Source: an uncultured Lachnospiraceae bacterium (GTDB lineage: Bacteria; Bacillota; Clostridia; Lachnospirales; Lachnospiraceae). From it: 64,000 nt of DNA. Both the position numbers and the translations under genes were made by a program. The stretch is from assembly GCA_900551115.1 (NCBI GenBank), contig URUY01000012.1, positions 1-64,000 of the forward strand, written 5' to 3'. The notes below the pieces were generated by a model. The model did not search any database. It saw only the letters and a list, made by a program, of their open reading frames with translations, and was not told the DNA's origin. Position 1 is the first letter of the stretch, and every line of letters starts with the position of its first letter. This document shows, in pieces, positions 8,692 through 17,260 of the stretch.

Positions 8692-8709
8692 CGGAGACGG
8701 TTGGCTCAC
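8692..8709 (+). repeat. 18-bp direct repeat, copy 1
   Basis: CGGAGACGGTTGGCTCAC occurs here and again at 8756-8773. Its first bases match the tRNA-Ser 5' end (GGAGACG). Each copy follows a terminator-like hairpin. Confidence 0.9.
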
Positions 8710-8712
8710 GTT

Positions 8713-8743
8713 AAAAAGTCGAAGCTTTTGCTGAGACTTTTTT
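8713..8743 (+). terminator. Second terminator-like hairpin downstream of tRNA-Ser
   Basis: AAAAAGTC pairs with GACTTTTT around a loop that holds AGC/GCT, followed by T residues. It looks like a diverged copy of the hairpin at 8653. Confidence 0.6.
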
Positions 8744-8755
8744 TGCTCTGAGAAA

Positions 8756-8773
8756 CGGAGACGGTTGGCTCAC
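8756..8773 (+). repeat. 18-bp direct repeat, copy 2
   Basis: Perfect second copy of the 18-mer at 8692-8709, at a 64-bp offset and directly upstream of the following membrane protein gene. Confidence 0.9.
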
Positions 8774-8797
8774 ACCGATACTTATGAGGAGATTTTT

Positions 8798-9604
8798 ATG
8801 ACAGAAATTATTGCCCGAAGACAGTTCACACCAATGTATATCTATTTAGATACCGCCTTTTTAATTATTTTAGCAATTATCCTGTTTGCAAAAAAGAAAT
8901 ATGCCACGCTGCTTGTAGGGTTTGCCGCAGGCATCCTGTACATGCTTGTGGATTACGGTATTTTTCACCTTGTTTGCGGTGCCCGCAATATCAGTGACGG
9001 ACACAGCCTCTTTCTTGTTCTTTTATGGATGAGCATGAGCTACGGATTTACCAATTTCGTGTGGATTTGGCTGTGGATATCCAAGGACCGTAATCTCTTT
9101 GAATGGTCATTACTGATTCTGCTGTGGTGGCTTTGCTGTCCAATGTTAACTTCCCTCTTCGGCGGCGGCATGGAACCTATTACCATAGAGCGCACTACCG
9201 GCGCATATCACGGATATATGGCGCTCATCCTTTTTATGGGCTACTTTGGCGCCATTCTTTGGAACCTGTATCATAAAAAACGGACACAGCAGTTTCCTTT
9301 GGGATGGCTGCTTGCCATCGGCATACTGGTACAGTTCGGATGGGAAGCCATGCTGCTTTTGGGCGGCATCCGCAGTGCCGGCTTTACTTCTGTAAGTGAC
9401 AAGCTGCTCACGCTGATTGTCAATTCCCTTTTGGAAACTAACCTCGGCATGCCTTATGTATATGCACTGTTTCTTTTGTATGCATCCCATCGTACCGAAC
9501 GCCTTGCAAAAAGAAAAACGCGCCTGCGTTTTTCCTCTGCAATAGAGGAAAACAACGCACTGCGCGTCAACAGAGACAGTGAAACAAGCGAGTATTACTT
9601 ATAA
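8798..9604 (+). CDS. Multipass membrane protein of unknown function
   Basis: A 268-aa protein with about seven hydrophobic segments, aromatic-rich in the middle (WIWLWISKD, LLWWLCC), and a basic, hydrophilic C-terminal tail. I do not recognise the family and see no catalytic motif. The ATG at 8798 is preferred over an in-frame upstream ATG because AGGAG lies 7 nt before it and the longer form would read through the 18-bp repeat. It is the only protein gene on the plus strand between 1 and 15.9 kb and directly follows the tRNA-Ser terminator region. It converges on lemA, ending 29 bp from the lemA stop. Confidence 0.65.
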   Translation: MTEIIARRQFTPMYIYLDTAFLIILAIILFAKKKYATLLVGFAAGILYMLVDYGIFHLVCGARNISDGHSLFLVLLWMSMSYGFTNFVWIWLWISKDRNLFEWSLLILLWWLCCPMLTSLFGGGMEPITIERTTGAYHGYMALILFMGYFGAILWNLYHKKRTQQFPLGWLLAIGILVQFGWEAMLLLGGIRSAGFTSVSDKLLTLIVNSLLETNLGMPYVYALFLLYASHRTERLAKRKTRLRFSSAIEENNALRVNRDSETSEYYL

Positions 9605-9632
9605 AAACTGCCACTCCACCGCCTTAGGCTTT

Positions 9633-10202
9633 TTAGGAGAATTCCACATCACTGCGTTTTCCCTCATCTGCCTTAAAATACTCCGCCTGCCTGTGTCCCG
9701 TAAGGGAAGCAACCATGGATGAGGGAAACTGTGCGCACATATTGTTATAGTTGGTGACACCGGTATTGTAAAGTCTGCGCGCTGCCTGAAGATGCTCTTC
9801 CGCATTATCACAGCTATGCTGAAGCATTGTAACCTGTTCGCTTGACCTAAGCTCCGGATATGCCTCCATGGTGACCCTTAACTGCTTTGAAAGCCGGTCA
9901 AGCTTATTGGAAACCTCACTTTTCTCGTTGCCTGACATACCGTTCCGCAATCTGATGGTTTCCATAAGCGTACTGCTTTCATGGGCGCAGTACATTTTTA
10001 CGGCGCTATACTGTTTCTGCAACAAGTCATACCGTTTGGTAAGTGCTGCATCCACATCAGAATCAAGCTCTTTAACCTTGTTTTTAAGCCTCGTCAGTGC
10101 ATTTGCCGTTTTGATAACGTAAGAGATTATTCCGCATATCAAAAAGCACACAACAATAATCAAAAAACCACCATTCAAAAGTATAAAACCGATACCGGGC
10201 AT
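9633..10202 (-). CDS. LemA family protein
   Basis: A 189-aa protein with one N-terminal transmembrane helix (about 5-30) followed by an all-helical domain. The motif around LKNKVKELDSDVDAALTKRYDLL and later AYPELRSSEQ is the LemA signature. LemA proteins are membrane anchored with the helical bundle probably outside; the biochemical role is unknown. It follows the DUF3137-like gene by 12 bp, a pairing seen in many bacteria, so the two products probably act together. Confidence 0.88.
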   Translation of the reverse strand: MPGIGFILLNGGFLIIVVCFLICGIISYVIKTANALTRLKNKVKELDSDVDAALTKRYDLLQKQYSAVKMYCAHESSTLMETIRLRNGMSGNEKSEVSNKLDRLSKQLRVTMEAYPELRSSEQVTMLQHSCDNAEEHLQAARRLYNTGVTNYNNMCAQFPSSMVASLTGHRQAEYFKADEGKRSDVEFS

Positions 10203-10214
10203 AAGTATCCTCCT

Positions 10215-11690
10215 CTAGTAAAGTGACAATGCAAAATCAAGCAGCTGCCTGACTGTTTCCAGTTCCGCCAAAATTGATTTTTGCAGATTTTTAAACTCCT
10301 CTTCTGCATTTTTTAGCTCATTGAAAGAAAATAATTCATGATTCATCTCCATCCCCAGATACATACTGTTTTCTTCAAAATAAACATAAATACGTCTAAA
10401 AATCCTTTTACGCGGATCAAACTCCGCCAAGTGTACATACTGATAGAGTGCTGCCAGCTTTTCCATCATAGGCGGTGTAAGAACATAGTAAAGATTTTCT
10501 TCATCCGCAGAATAAATATTAAAAAGAGCATTAAAGTCAGCACTTTCCGTTCCGTTGATAGCAACTTTCACGGGTGCCTTATGCCTGTTCCTGCTTTCCG
10601 CCTGATATGCACCGGCAATTTCGTATTCTAAATTAGAGCGTAGCCCCAGCGGGTAGACCGATTTCTTCGGATAAGGCAATTTTACTATAAGACCTTTAAA
10701 AGCCGTTGCACGGCATACACGCTCTTTTCCATCCTCATCAGTTTCCGTATATTCCCTTTCAAGCTGCTCCCATGCTATCTGAAAGCCTATGTTTCTGTAT
10801 TGACCGCAAATTAAATTTCTTCCACAGGCACCTACAATTCCTTTTCCAAAGCAGTTCATTCTGCAAATTTCTTCATCAGGCAACCCCAAAGCCTGGTCAA
10901 AACTGCTGTTTTCTCCAAAAAATCCGGCTGTCTCCCGGGGAATCAGCTTTTTGTATATTACGCTGTTATCTGAAATCTTTGAGGAAGCTTTTCTGCCAAA
11001 TACAAAATATATCACCGCTATTAAGGTTAAAGGAAACAGCACTATTCTGCCGTTAGATAATATATTTATAAAATCAGCACTGTTTTCTCCTTTTGAAATC
11101 GAATTCAGCCATATACCTGCACCTGTCGGAAGCAGGACAAATATGATAACGAATTCAAGTACTAATCCCCACAGCAGCTTTACAAAAAGGGATGCCAGCG
11201 GCTTTCGCTTCAAGGAGTACTTCTGTTCCATCTTTTCTCTAAGGCTCTGCTGCCTCTCTTCGCACCGTTGCTTTTCATATTCATCGGAATACTCCCGCAG
11301 TATTTCCTCATCAGTTATTACGGAAGTACTTCCCGCCTGCACAGAATCCGGATGGGAGTATGCAGAAGGCTTCTTGCCTTCCGATATTATGCTCTCTAAA
11401 CGCCTTAGGTAATCGTCCCTTCCTGCCGTACTTTTATTGTATGCAGACGCTTTTTGGGCATACTCCATGGCAGCATCTGCTTTTTTTTCAAATTTATCGC
11501 GATGACACACCTTATGCCGTATGAATAATATAATTGCCGCCCATTGAATACAGCATATAATACTGATTTGCACAACGTTCTCTTGTCCCTCTGCAATACA
11601 GACCATTATCGAACCGGCACTGCCAACGAGAAAAATAAACACACTTATCAGTATTCCGCCATGCTTTCCGCTTTTTTCATCACTCAACAA
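10215..11690 (-). CDS. DUF3137-like membrane protein, LemA partner
   Basis: A 491-aa protein with two N-terminal hydrophobic segments (about 13-60), a charged coiled-coil-like region, two more membrane segments (about 165-220), and a C-terminal domain with features of DUF3137 (FKGLIVKLPYPKK, TESADFNALFNIY, YYVLTPPMMEKL). Such genes commonly sit beside lemA. The start is TTG at 11690, supported by AGGAG about 6 nt upstream; an adjacent second TTG is possible. An imperfect 14-bp inverted repeat lies in the promoter region at 11701-11756. Confidence 0.65.
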   Translation of the reverse strand: MLSDEKSGKHGGILISVFIFLVGSAGSIMVCIAEGQENVVQISIICCIQWAAIILFIRHKVCHRDKFEKKADAAMEYAQKASAYNKSTAGRDDYLRRLESIISEGKKPSAYSHPDSVQAGSTSVITDEEILREYSDEYEKQRCEERQQSLREKMEQKYSLKRKPLASLFVKLLWGLVLEFVIIFVLLPTGAGIWLNSISKGENSADFINILSNGRIVLFPLTLIAVIYFVFGRKASSKISDNSVIYKKLIPRETAGFFGENSSFDQALGLPDEEICRMNCFGKGIVGACGRNLICGQYRNIGFQIAWEQLEREYTETDEDGKERVCRATAFKGLIVKLPYPKKSVYPLGLRSNLEYEIAGAYQAESRNRHKAPVKVAINGTESADFNALFNIYSADEENLYYVLTPPMMEKLAALYQYVHLAEFDPRKRIFRRIYVYFEENSMYLGMEMNHELFSFNELKNAEEEFKNLQKSILAELETVRQLLDFALSLY

Positions 11691-11700
11691 TAATCACTCC

Positions 11701-11756
11701 TATTTAACCATTGTATCGGCCACCGGTATTTCATTCTATCGCACAACGGTTAAATA
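11701..11756 (-). promoter_or_regulatory. Inverted repeat (candidate operator) upstream of the DUF3137-lemA pair
   Basis: TATTTAACCATTGT (11701-11714) and ACAACGGTTAAATA (11743-11756) form 14-bp arms with one mismatch across a 28-bp spacer. A TAGAAT -10 candidate lies inside. The regulator is unknown. Confidence 0.45.
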
Positions 11757-11775
11757 CAAGTAAAATTTCAGTAAA

Positions 11776-13152
11776 TTATTGCGATGTAAGTATCTCATAT
11801 ACCTGCAATGTTTCCGCATCGTCATATCCGCTCATATAGTAGGTCTCTCCTGCTGCCGTAAAACGGATAAAAACTTTATTTTCAGGATTTAAGAATACCC
11901 GGCAGCTTCCCACCTCTGCAATACGGAAGGTGCCTTTCTGCAGGTTTTCCATGCCTGTGCCGTTTACCTTGGACCATTTGGGCAGTTCTTCTAAAAGCGT
12001 AATGTCCTCCATGATAGATACCGGTACCGAATAGTCCTCTTTTATCTGACTTGCCATAAGCCTTCCGTCTGTTACCGATAACTGTATCGGCGTAAACTCC
12101 AGCAGAATACACCAAAAGCAGACCAGCGGCAGGCTAAGAAGCATCAATCCGCAGAAAATACCCATTCCCTTACCGGCCTTGGTTGCCATATTCATAGTAG
12201 TGCCGATTCCTACTCTTTTTTCCACCATGACATGTTTATCTTTGGGATTATAATAAATCATACCCCACAGCCAGTTGTCATCATCATCTGTCAGTACAAT
12301 ATCCATTTTATCCCTGTAGGCTTTATCAATATTCCTTCTCTTTTTTATCACCCCCAATAACAGCGCTATCGTTACCAGGATATAAGCTGCCGTTCCCCAG
12401 AAAAACAGTCCTGACAAAGTAAAATCCGTGCCCAGCGAAAACAGCATGCAGGCTGTATAGGCAGTGTTTACCCATGCACATGCCGTCCAGAGATTTTTCC
12501 ACAAATTCTTTTTTGCACGGGTATAATTTAAGTTTACTTCACTGTCCTCACTGATAACCTGGGTTTTCTGTCTGTCCATCCAGACAGCCATAATATAAAA
12601 AAGAACCGTAACAAAGGCAAGGCTTCCCACAGCTGCACTTAAAGCCTCCATTTTTTCGCCATGGAATCTGATTAATGCCCATACAAACAGTGCAATACTT
12701 ATGGCACATGGTCCTGCAAACTGATACCACTTTACCCTGCGGACCTTCCCTGCACTTTTCATTTCCACAAGCGTCTGCTTTTCTTCGCCGTCCTTTTTCC
12801 AGCCTTTCTCCCGTTTTAAATCTTTTAACTTTGTATTGGCTCTGCCAAAAGGAATAAAAAATGCAAAAATGCCGCCAATCAGCCATACCATCCAAAAGGT
12901 CAGATAGATAGAAAACCACGGAATAAAAAGCATGGGAAGAGGTGCCAACAGCAGTGCGATAAACGTCCGGCGCATCTGTTTGTTATATTCCTTTATTATT
13001 TTTGCCGCCTCAGGTTCTTTCATATTATCTTTGGTCAGGGTTACGCCAAAGCAGCCGGTCTTTTGTACGCCGCCTTCGTTTTTTACCAGGAAATACATAA
13101 TAAATAAAAACGGATAAACACACACGGTTAAAATAAGTTCTGTTCCCAACAT
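11776..13152 (-). CDS. DUF5808 domain membrane protein
   Basis: A 458-aa polytopic membrane protein with about nine hydrophobic segments. Residues around DNWLWGMIYYNPKDKHVMVEK followed by GIGTTMNMA match the DUF5808 domain found in SdpI/YdfK-like membrane proteins of Firmicutes, in which the block is a soluble loop. Function is unknown. It follows the GntR-family regulator gene by 43 bp and is probably controlled by it, the usual arrangement of YtrA-type regulators with a membrane protein or ABC transporter target. Confidence 0.7.
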   Translation of the reverse strand: MLGTELILTVCVYPFLFIMYFLVKNEGGVQKTGCFGVTLTKDNMKEPEAAKIIKEYNKQMRRTFIALLLAPLPMLFIPWFSIYLTFWMVWLIGGIFAFFIPFGRANTKLKDLKREKGWKKDGEEKQTLVEMKSAGKVRRVKWYQFAGPCAISIALFVWALIRFHGEKMEALSAAVGSLAFVTVLFYIMAVWMDRQKTQVISEDSEVNLNYTRAKKNLWKNLWTACAWVNTAYTACMLFSLGTDFTLSGLFFWGTAAYILVTIALLLGVIKKRRNIDKAYRDKMDIVLTDDDDNWLWGMIYYNPKDKHVMVEKRVGIGTTMNMATKAGKGMGIFCGLMLLSLPLVCFWCILLEFTPIQLSVTDGRLMASQIKEDYSVPVSIMEDITLLEELPKWSKVNGTGMENLQKGTFRIAEVGSCRVFLNPENKVFIRFTAAGETYYMSGYDDAETLQVYEILTSQ

Positions 13153-13195
13153 ATTTACTCCTCCTCTAAACCATTATGGCTTTAGTCATTTCATC

Positions 13196-13555
13196 TTAAA
13201 AGTAACGGTTGCATTCCCGGATAAAATCCTCCCTTGACATACCGCTTATCTTTACTTCCGATATAATTCTCTGAAGCTGTTCCTGTGTTTCTGCCGAAAG
13301 ACCCGGCCTGCTTTCAAAGCTCTCCCTGACCCTGGCGCCGTTTCTTTTATCTGTCAGGATATACCCTTCCTGTTTCAAGAGCTGATAGGCTTTATTAACC
13401 GTCATGGAATTAATCCCTATTTCTTCCGCCAATGCCCGTACCGTAGGCAGCTTCTCCCCCGGCTTCAGCCGTCCGTCGGATATCCCTATGACTATCTGAT
13501 TCCGTATCTGCCGAAACACCGGTACATCCGAATCATCATTCAGTACAATAATCAT
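13196..13555 (-). CDS. GntR family (YtrA subfamily) transcriptional regulator
   Basis: A 119-aa regulator with an N-terminal winged helix-turn-helix (PVFRQIRNQIVIGISDGRL, then LPTVRALAEEIGINSMTVNKAYQLL) and only a short helical C-terminal tail for dimerisation, the YtrA pattern with no effector domain. These proteins repress their own operon and are usually induced by envelope stress. A 14-bp inverted repeat covers the -10 region of its promoter at 13585-13617, which strongly suggests autoregulation of this gene and the downstream DUF5808 gene. Confidence 0.93.
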   Translation of the reverse strand: MIIVLNDDSDVPVFRQIRNQIVIGISDGRLKPGEKLPTVRALAEEIGINSMTVNKAYQLLKQEGYILTDKRNGARVRESFESRPGLSAETQEQLQRIISEVKISGMSREDFIRECNRYF

Positions 13556-13584
13556 CTTTTCCTCCTTGCCGGAGCATTTTTATT

Positions 13585-13628
13585 ATCATTTGTATTATTT
13601 ATTATAATACAAATGATACAAACGTCAA
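13585..13628 (-). promoter_or_regulatory. GntR operator and promoter
   Basis: The minus strand has TTGACG (13623-13628), a 16-bp spacer and TATAAT (13601-13606). A perfect inverted repeat, ATCATTTGTATTAT and ATAATACAAATGAT (13585-13598 and 13604-13617, 5-bp spacer), covers the -10. This fits repression by the YtrA-type protein just downstream. Confidence 0.85.
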
Positions 13629-13644
13629 GGTTTTTATTATGTAA

Positions 13645-13678
13645 AAGTAAAAAAATGTGGCGGAACTAATCCGCCACA
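13645..13678 (-). terminator. Terminator overlapping the MATE gene stop codon
   Basis: TGTGGCGGA (13656-13664) pairs with TCCGCCACA (13670-13678); on the minus strand it is followed by seven T. The stop codon of the MATE gene lies at the hairpin loop. Confidence 0.85.
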
Positions 13679-15057
13679 ATATTGGTAATCCATACTCCTT
13701 TTTTCACCAGTACAAATCCTATTACGCATTTTATCAGTTCTATCATCTGACAATACAGATAAAGCGGTACAATGGGAATTGCCGTATATCTGCTGAGTAT
13801 AAAAGCGAAGGGAATGCTCACGCACCACATAAACAAACTGTCAAATACAAAGGTAACTATCGTTTTTCCTCCTGCACGCAAGGTAAAATAGCAGGCATTT
13901 AAAAAGGCACACATGGGAATATACAATGCTACGATAAGAATAAACTGGGTTGCAAGCTTCTTAACAGCCTCCGTAGTCTTATACATTTCCGGGAAAAGAG
14001 GCGCCAGCACTGCCAGAACACCACCTACAGCCGCACAGGAAACCACTGAAAAAGCTATCAGTTTGGTGTCCGTATCCCTTGCTTCCTTCATTTTGCCGGC
14101 TCCCAAAAGCTGTCCGATAATAATGGCAACCGCATTACCCATGGAAATATAGACCACACCGAACAGATTGGAAATCGTAGAGGAAATATTAAGTCCGGCA
14201 ACTGCATCCAGACCGCGCACGGAATAACACTGCATCAGCGTTGCCATACCTGCTGCCCACATAACCTCATTCACCATAAGAGGCATACCCTTAACCAGAA
14301 TTTTCGACACCAGATTTCCGGGAATATACAGGCTCTTATAAGCACCCGTAATGAACGGATATCTGTCTGCATGCTTATGTGTCCAGACAACCACTATTGT
14401 CATTTCCACATACCTGGCAATAACCGTTGCTATCGCTGCACCTGCCACACCCATAGCCGGGAAGCCAAACATACCAAAAATCAGCACCCCGTTCAGACAC
14501 AGGTTTATAATGACCGCAATGATGCCCGCCTTCATAGGCAGTACCGTCTCGCCGCACTCGCGCAGCGTACTGGTATAGCTTTGCTCCAAAGCAAAGGGCG
14601 GCATTGACAAAAGCATAATCAGCAGATACTGTTTGCCATAATGTAACGCTGCTTCCAGCGCTTCCTTATTTTCCTCGCCGTGAAGATACAGCTTAATCAG
14701 CACATCCCCGCCGAAGAAAAATAAAAGACAGGCACCCACAGTAAGTACCGTCACAATAATCAGTTTAAAACGGAAGGTATGTCTTACTCCCTCCTGTCTG
14801 CCGCAGCCGTAAAACTGCGCGCCAAAGATACCTGCACCGGAAATAGCTCCAAAAACAGCAAGATTAAAAACAAACATAAGCTGATTGACAATGGCTACAC
14901 CGGACATGGGCTCCGTACCCACCCGGCCTACCATAATATTGTCCAACAGGCTTACGAAATTAGTAATCCCATTCTGCACCATAATCGGCACTACCACTCC
15001 GAGTACCATAGCATAAAAAGTCTTATCACCAAAATATTTATGTATAAATTTTTTCAC
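13666..15057 (-). CDS. MATE family efflux transporter
   Basis: A 463-aa protein with about 12 transmembrane helices in two six-helix halves. The N terminus (MVQNGITNFVSLLDNIMVGRVG) is the typical MATE signature, and a matching PLMVNEVMWAAGMA block opens the second half. MATE proteins export cationic drugs and metabolites using Na+ or H+ gradients. Substrate cannot be predicted. It follows nrdG2 by 17 bp and is closed by a terminator, so both may share a transcript. Confidence 0.92.
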   Translation of the reverse strand: MKKFIHKYFGDKTFYAMVLGVVVPIMVQNGITNFVSLLDNIMVGRVGTEPMSGVAIVNQLMFVFNLAVFGAISGAGIFGAQFYGCGRQEGVRHTFRFKLIIVTVLTVGACLLFFFGGDVLIKLYLHGEENKEALEAALHYGKQYLLIMLLSMPPFALEQSYTSTLRECGETVLPMKAGIIAVIINLCLNGVLIFGMFGFPAMGVAGAAIATVIARYVEMTIVVVWTHKHADRYPFITGAYKSLYIPGNLVSKILVKGMPLMVNEVMWAAGMATLMQCYSVRGLDAVAGLNISSTISNLFGVVYISMGNAVAIIIGQLLGAGKMKEARDTDTKLIAFSVVSCAAVGGVLAVLAPLFPEMYKTTEAVKKLATQFILIVALYIPMCAFLNACYFTLRAGGKTIVTFVFDSLFMWCVSIPFAFILSRYTAIPIVPLYLYCQMIELIKCVIGFVLVKKGVWITNIVAD

Positions 15058-15074
15058 CTTTGTAATTCTCCTCT

Positions 15075-15770
15075 TTATTCTACACCGCGAAGCTCTACTC
15101 TTTTTATAAACCGTCTGAGTATCCGCGCAAATTTTTCCAACTCTTCCCTGCTGTAAGAAGAAAAACCTTTTTTTATTACATTTTCATTGTCTCTGTATGC
15201 CTGCAAAAAATAAGCTTCCGCTCCGGCAAGCCATTCTCCCACAGCAATAAAGTCCTCTTTTGTGTGAAGTTCTTTTACTACTGTAGTACGAAACTCATAG
15301 GGTATGCGTCCTTCCTTCAGGATGTCCGCACTTTCCTCTATCTGTGTAATATCAAGGTTTTCTTTTCCGGCTGCCGTGGCATAACCAGCCTTGGAACTTT
15401 TAATATCCATGGCCGCATAGTCAAGCAGCCCTTTTTCAAGAAGCGTTCTAAGCACCCCGGGTCTGTAACCATTGGTATCCAGTTTTACCAGATATCCCAT
15501 TTCCTTGATTCTCTCTATAAATACAGGCAAATCCGGCTGCAGGGTCGGTTCTCCTCCAGTAATGCACACACCGGTCAGTATCCCCTTCCTTTTTTTTAAA
15601 AATGCCAATACCTCATCTTCTGAAAGCAGCGGGAATTCCTGCGGTCTTAAAACCAGCTCTCCATTGTGGCAGAAAGGACAGCAAAAATTACAGCCCCCCG
15701 TAAAAATGGTGGCTGCTACATGTTCCGGATAATCCAATAATGTAGTTTTATTCAGTCCGTGTATCTGCAT
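15075..15770 (-). CDS. Anaerobic ribonucleoside-triphosphate reductase activating protein (NrdG2 type)
   Basis: A 231-aa radical SAM enzyme. The cluster motif is C27-x3-C31-x2-C34 (CNFCCPFC), followed by the SAM-binding GGEPTLQPDL block. The overall pattern matches the longer NrdG2-like activases that install the glycyl radical on the anaerobic class III reductase NrdD, a cytoplasmic reaction. No nrdD gene lies next to it, so the partner must be elsewhere. A related glycyl-radical activase role cannot be excluded. Confidence 0.82.
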   Translation of the reverse strand: MQIHGLNKTTLLDYPEHVAATIFTGGCNFCCPFCHNGELVLRPQEFPLLSEDEVLAFLKKRKGILTGVCITGGEPTLQPDLPVFIERIKEMGYLVKLDTNGYRPGVLRTLLEKGLLDYAAMDIKSSKAGYATAAGKENLDITQIEESADILKEGRIPYEFRTTVVKELHTKEDFIAVGEWLAGAEAYFLQAYRDNENVIKKGFSSYSREELEKFARILRRFIKRVELRGVE

Positions 15771-15906
15771 CTCTGTTGCCTCTTTTCCTTCCGGCAGTTA
15801 TAATACTTAATATAGCAACAAAAATTTCAAAACGCAAGCACAGAATCTAAAACCGTTATGCGTAAAAGCCAACTATTATGCTGCAGGCAGAAAGGTTAAA
15901 ATAATT

Positions 15907-16488
15907 ATGGAAGCAAACCCACATGATAAATATATGAAAGAAGCCTTACGGCAGGCAAAAAAAGCCCATGCCTTGGGAGAGGTCCCCATCGGCTGCATCA
16001 TTGTCTATAAGGACAGAATCATCGGCAGGGGATATAACCGCCGCAATACCGATAAGAACACGCTTTCCCATGCAGAAATCACAGCCATCAACAAAGCCAG
16101 TAAATTTATGGGGGACTGGCGTTTGGAGGACTGTATCCTTTACGTTACCTTAGAGCCCTGTCAGATGTGTGCAGGGGCTATTGTGCAGGCCCGTATTCCA
16201 GAGGTTGTAATCGGCTGTATGAATCCCAAGGCCGGATGCGCCGGTTCTGTCTTAAACGTACTGCAGATGCCGGAATTTAATCATCAGGTCAATATTACAA
16301 AAGGTATTTTAGAAGAGGAATGCAGCAGCATGCTCACCACCTTCTTCAAAGAACTGCGCATCCGAAACAAGCTTGAAAAGGAAGCCCGGGACAATGCAGG
16401 CCTTTCAGAAAAAAAAGTCTGCGAAAGCACAAATCTTCCGCAGACTAAAGCTATACCGGATGCTACAGGGACAAATCCCTGCGTTTAA
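15907..16488 (+). CDS. tadA: tRNA-specific adenosine deaminase
   Basis: A 193-aa zinc deaminase that converts A34 to inosine in tRNA-Arg(ACG). The catalytic HAE is at 55-57 (zinc His 55, proton-shuttle Glu 57) and PCQMC gives zinc ligands Cys 85 and Cys 88. The core ends near residue 155; the last 35 residues are an unusual tail encoded by DNA that also holds the terminator of the convergent ABC operon. The gene ends 26 bp inside the opposing permease gene. Transcribed alone on the plus strand, opposite to nrdG2. Confidence 0.93.
   Translation: MEANPHDKYMKEALRQAKKAHALGEVPIGCIIVYKDRIIGRGYNRRNTDKNTLSHAEITAINKASKFMGDWRLEDCILYVTLEPCQMCAGAIVQARIPEVVIGCMNPKAGCAGSVLNVLQMPEFNHQVNITKGILEEECSSMLTTFFKELRIRNKLEKEARDNAGLSEKKVCESTNLPQTKAIPDATGTNPCV
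16408..16446 (-). terminator. Terminator of the ABC exporter operon, inside tadA
   Basis: GTCTGCG (16417-16423) pairs with CGCAGAC (16439-16445); the minus strand then has six T. It lies 17 bp beyond the permease stop codon and within the tadA coding sequence. Confidence 0.75.
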
Positions 16489-17260
16489 ACCACCAGATGC
16501 TGCCGCCAAACAATATTGCCGATGCAGCTGCCATTACTATGTTATATATTGCAGAACCGCTTTCTCCCTGCACTATCTTTTCTGCCGGAAGCAATGTATA
16601 AATGGTGCAGTACTTCAGATTTTCCATTTTTCCGCCCATATTGGAAAGCATTGTGAACAGGAAAAATAAAACGGGAATGCCTGCACCAAAAGTAAAATAA
16701 TGTTTAGATTCGCTGCTAAAGCAGGCTGCCGCAAAAGCAATTCCCAATACAATAAGGCAAAGCAGCGTGGTGCTTGCATTCAGTTGTATGTACCTTGCAA
16801 TAGCAAGCTCCCCCGGGAACAGGGTTTCACAGCTGATAATTCCGACTGCCGTCACTGCCGCCATCATAAGCACCATCATGAGTATGGCGGACATTGCCTG
16901 CGTCAGGATAATGCGAACGCGGGAATGCGGTGCAGACAAAAGGCTTGCCATGCTGCCGCGGTCAATATAATTCATCACCAGCTTATTTATCAGGATGACG
17001 GCAAAAATCATAGGAAACAGAAGCATAATAAAACCATACAGGTAAATCTGAATCCATTCCAGTATATTACTTGCCATTCCGGTCATTCCCACCATGCTCA
17101 TCATTTCCGGCAGCACTTCCTGATATCCGCTTAGCATATCCGAAATTTCCGGATTATACATATAAATAATCACTGTCGTATACAGGCAGATAACAGCAAA
17201 TAATATAATAAAGACTTTCATACAGGACAAAATATTCCGCTTAAATAAAGTAAATACCAT
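16463..17260 (-). CDS. ABC exporter permease
   Basis: A 265-aa protein with about six transmembrane helices and a larger N-terminal loop (ABC-2 type organisation). It starts on the last base of the ATPase gene (overlap at 17260), so the two are translationally coupled and form an ABC-2 type exporter. Substrate is unknown. The 3' end overlaps tadA on the opposite strand by 26 bp. Confidence 0.8.
   Translation of the reverse strand: MVFTLFKRNILSCMKVFIILFAVICLYTTVIIYMYNPEISDMLSGYQEVLPEMMSMVGMTGMASNILEWIQIYLYGFIMLLFPMIFAVILINKLVMNYIDRGSMASLLSAPHSRVRIILTQAMSAILMMVLMMAAVTAVGIISCETLFPGELAIARYIQLNASTTLLCLIVLGIAFAAACFSSESKHYFTFGAGIPVLFFLFTMLSNMGGKMENLKYCTIYTLLPAEKIVQGESGSAIYNIVMAAASAILFGGSIWWFKRRDLSL

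Noticed and set aside
13145..13160. DUF5808 gene as a separate transcription unit with its own promoter
   Set aside because: The 43-bp gap to gntR holds no convincing promoter, and the shared operator upstream explains control of both.
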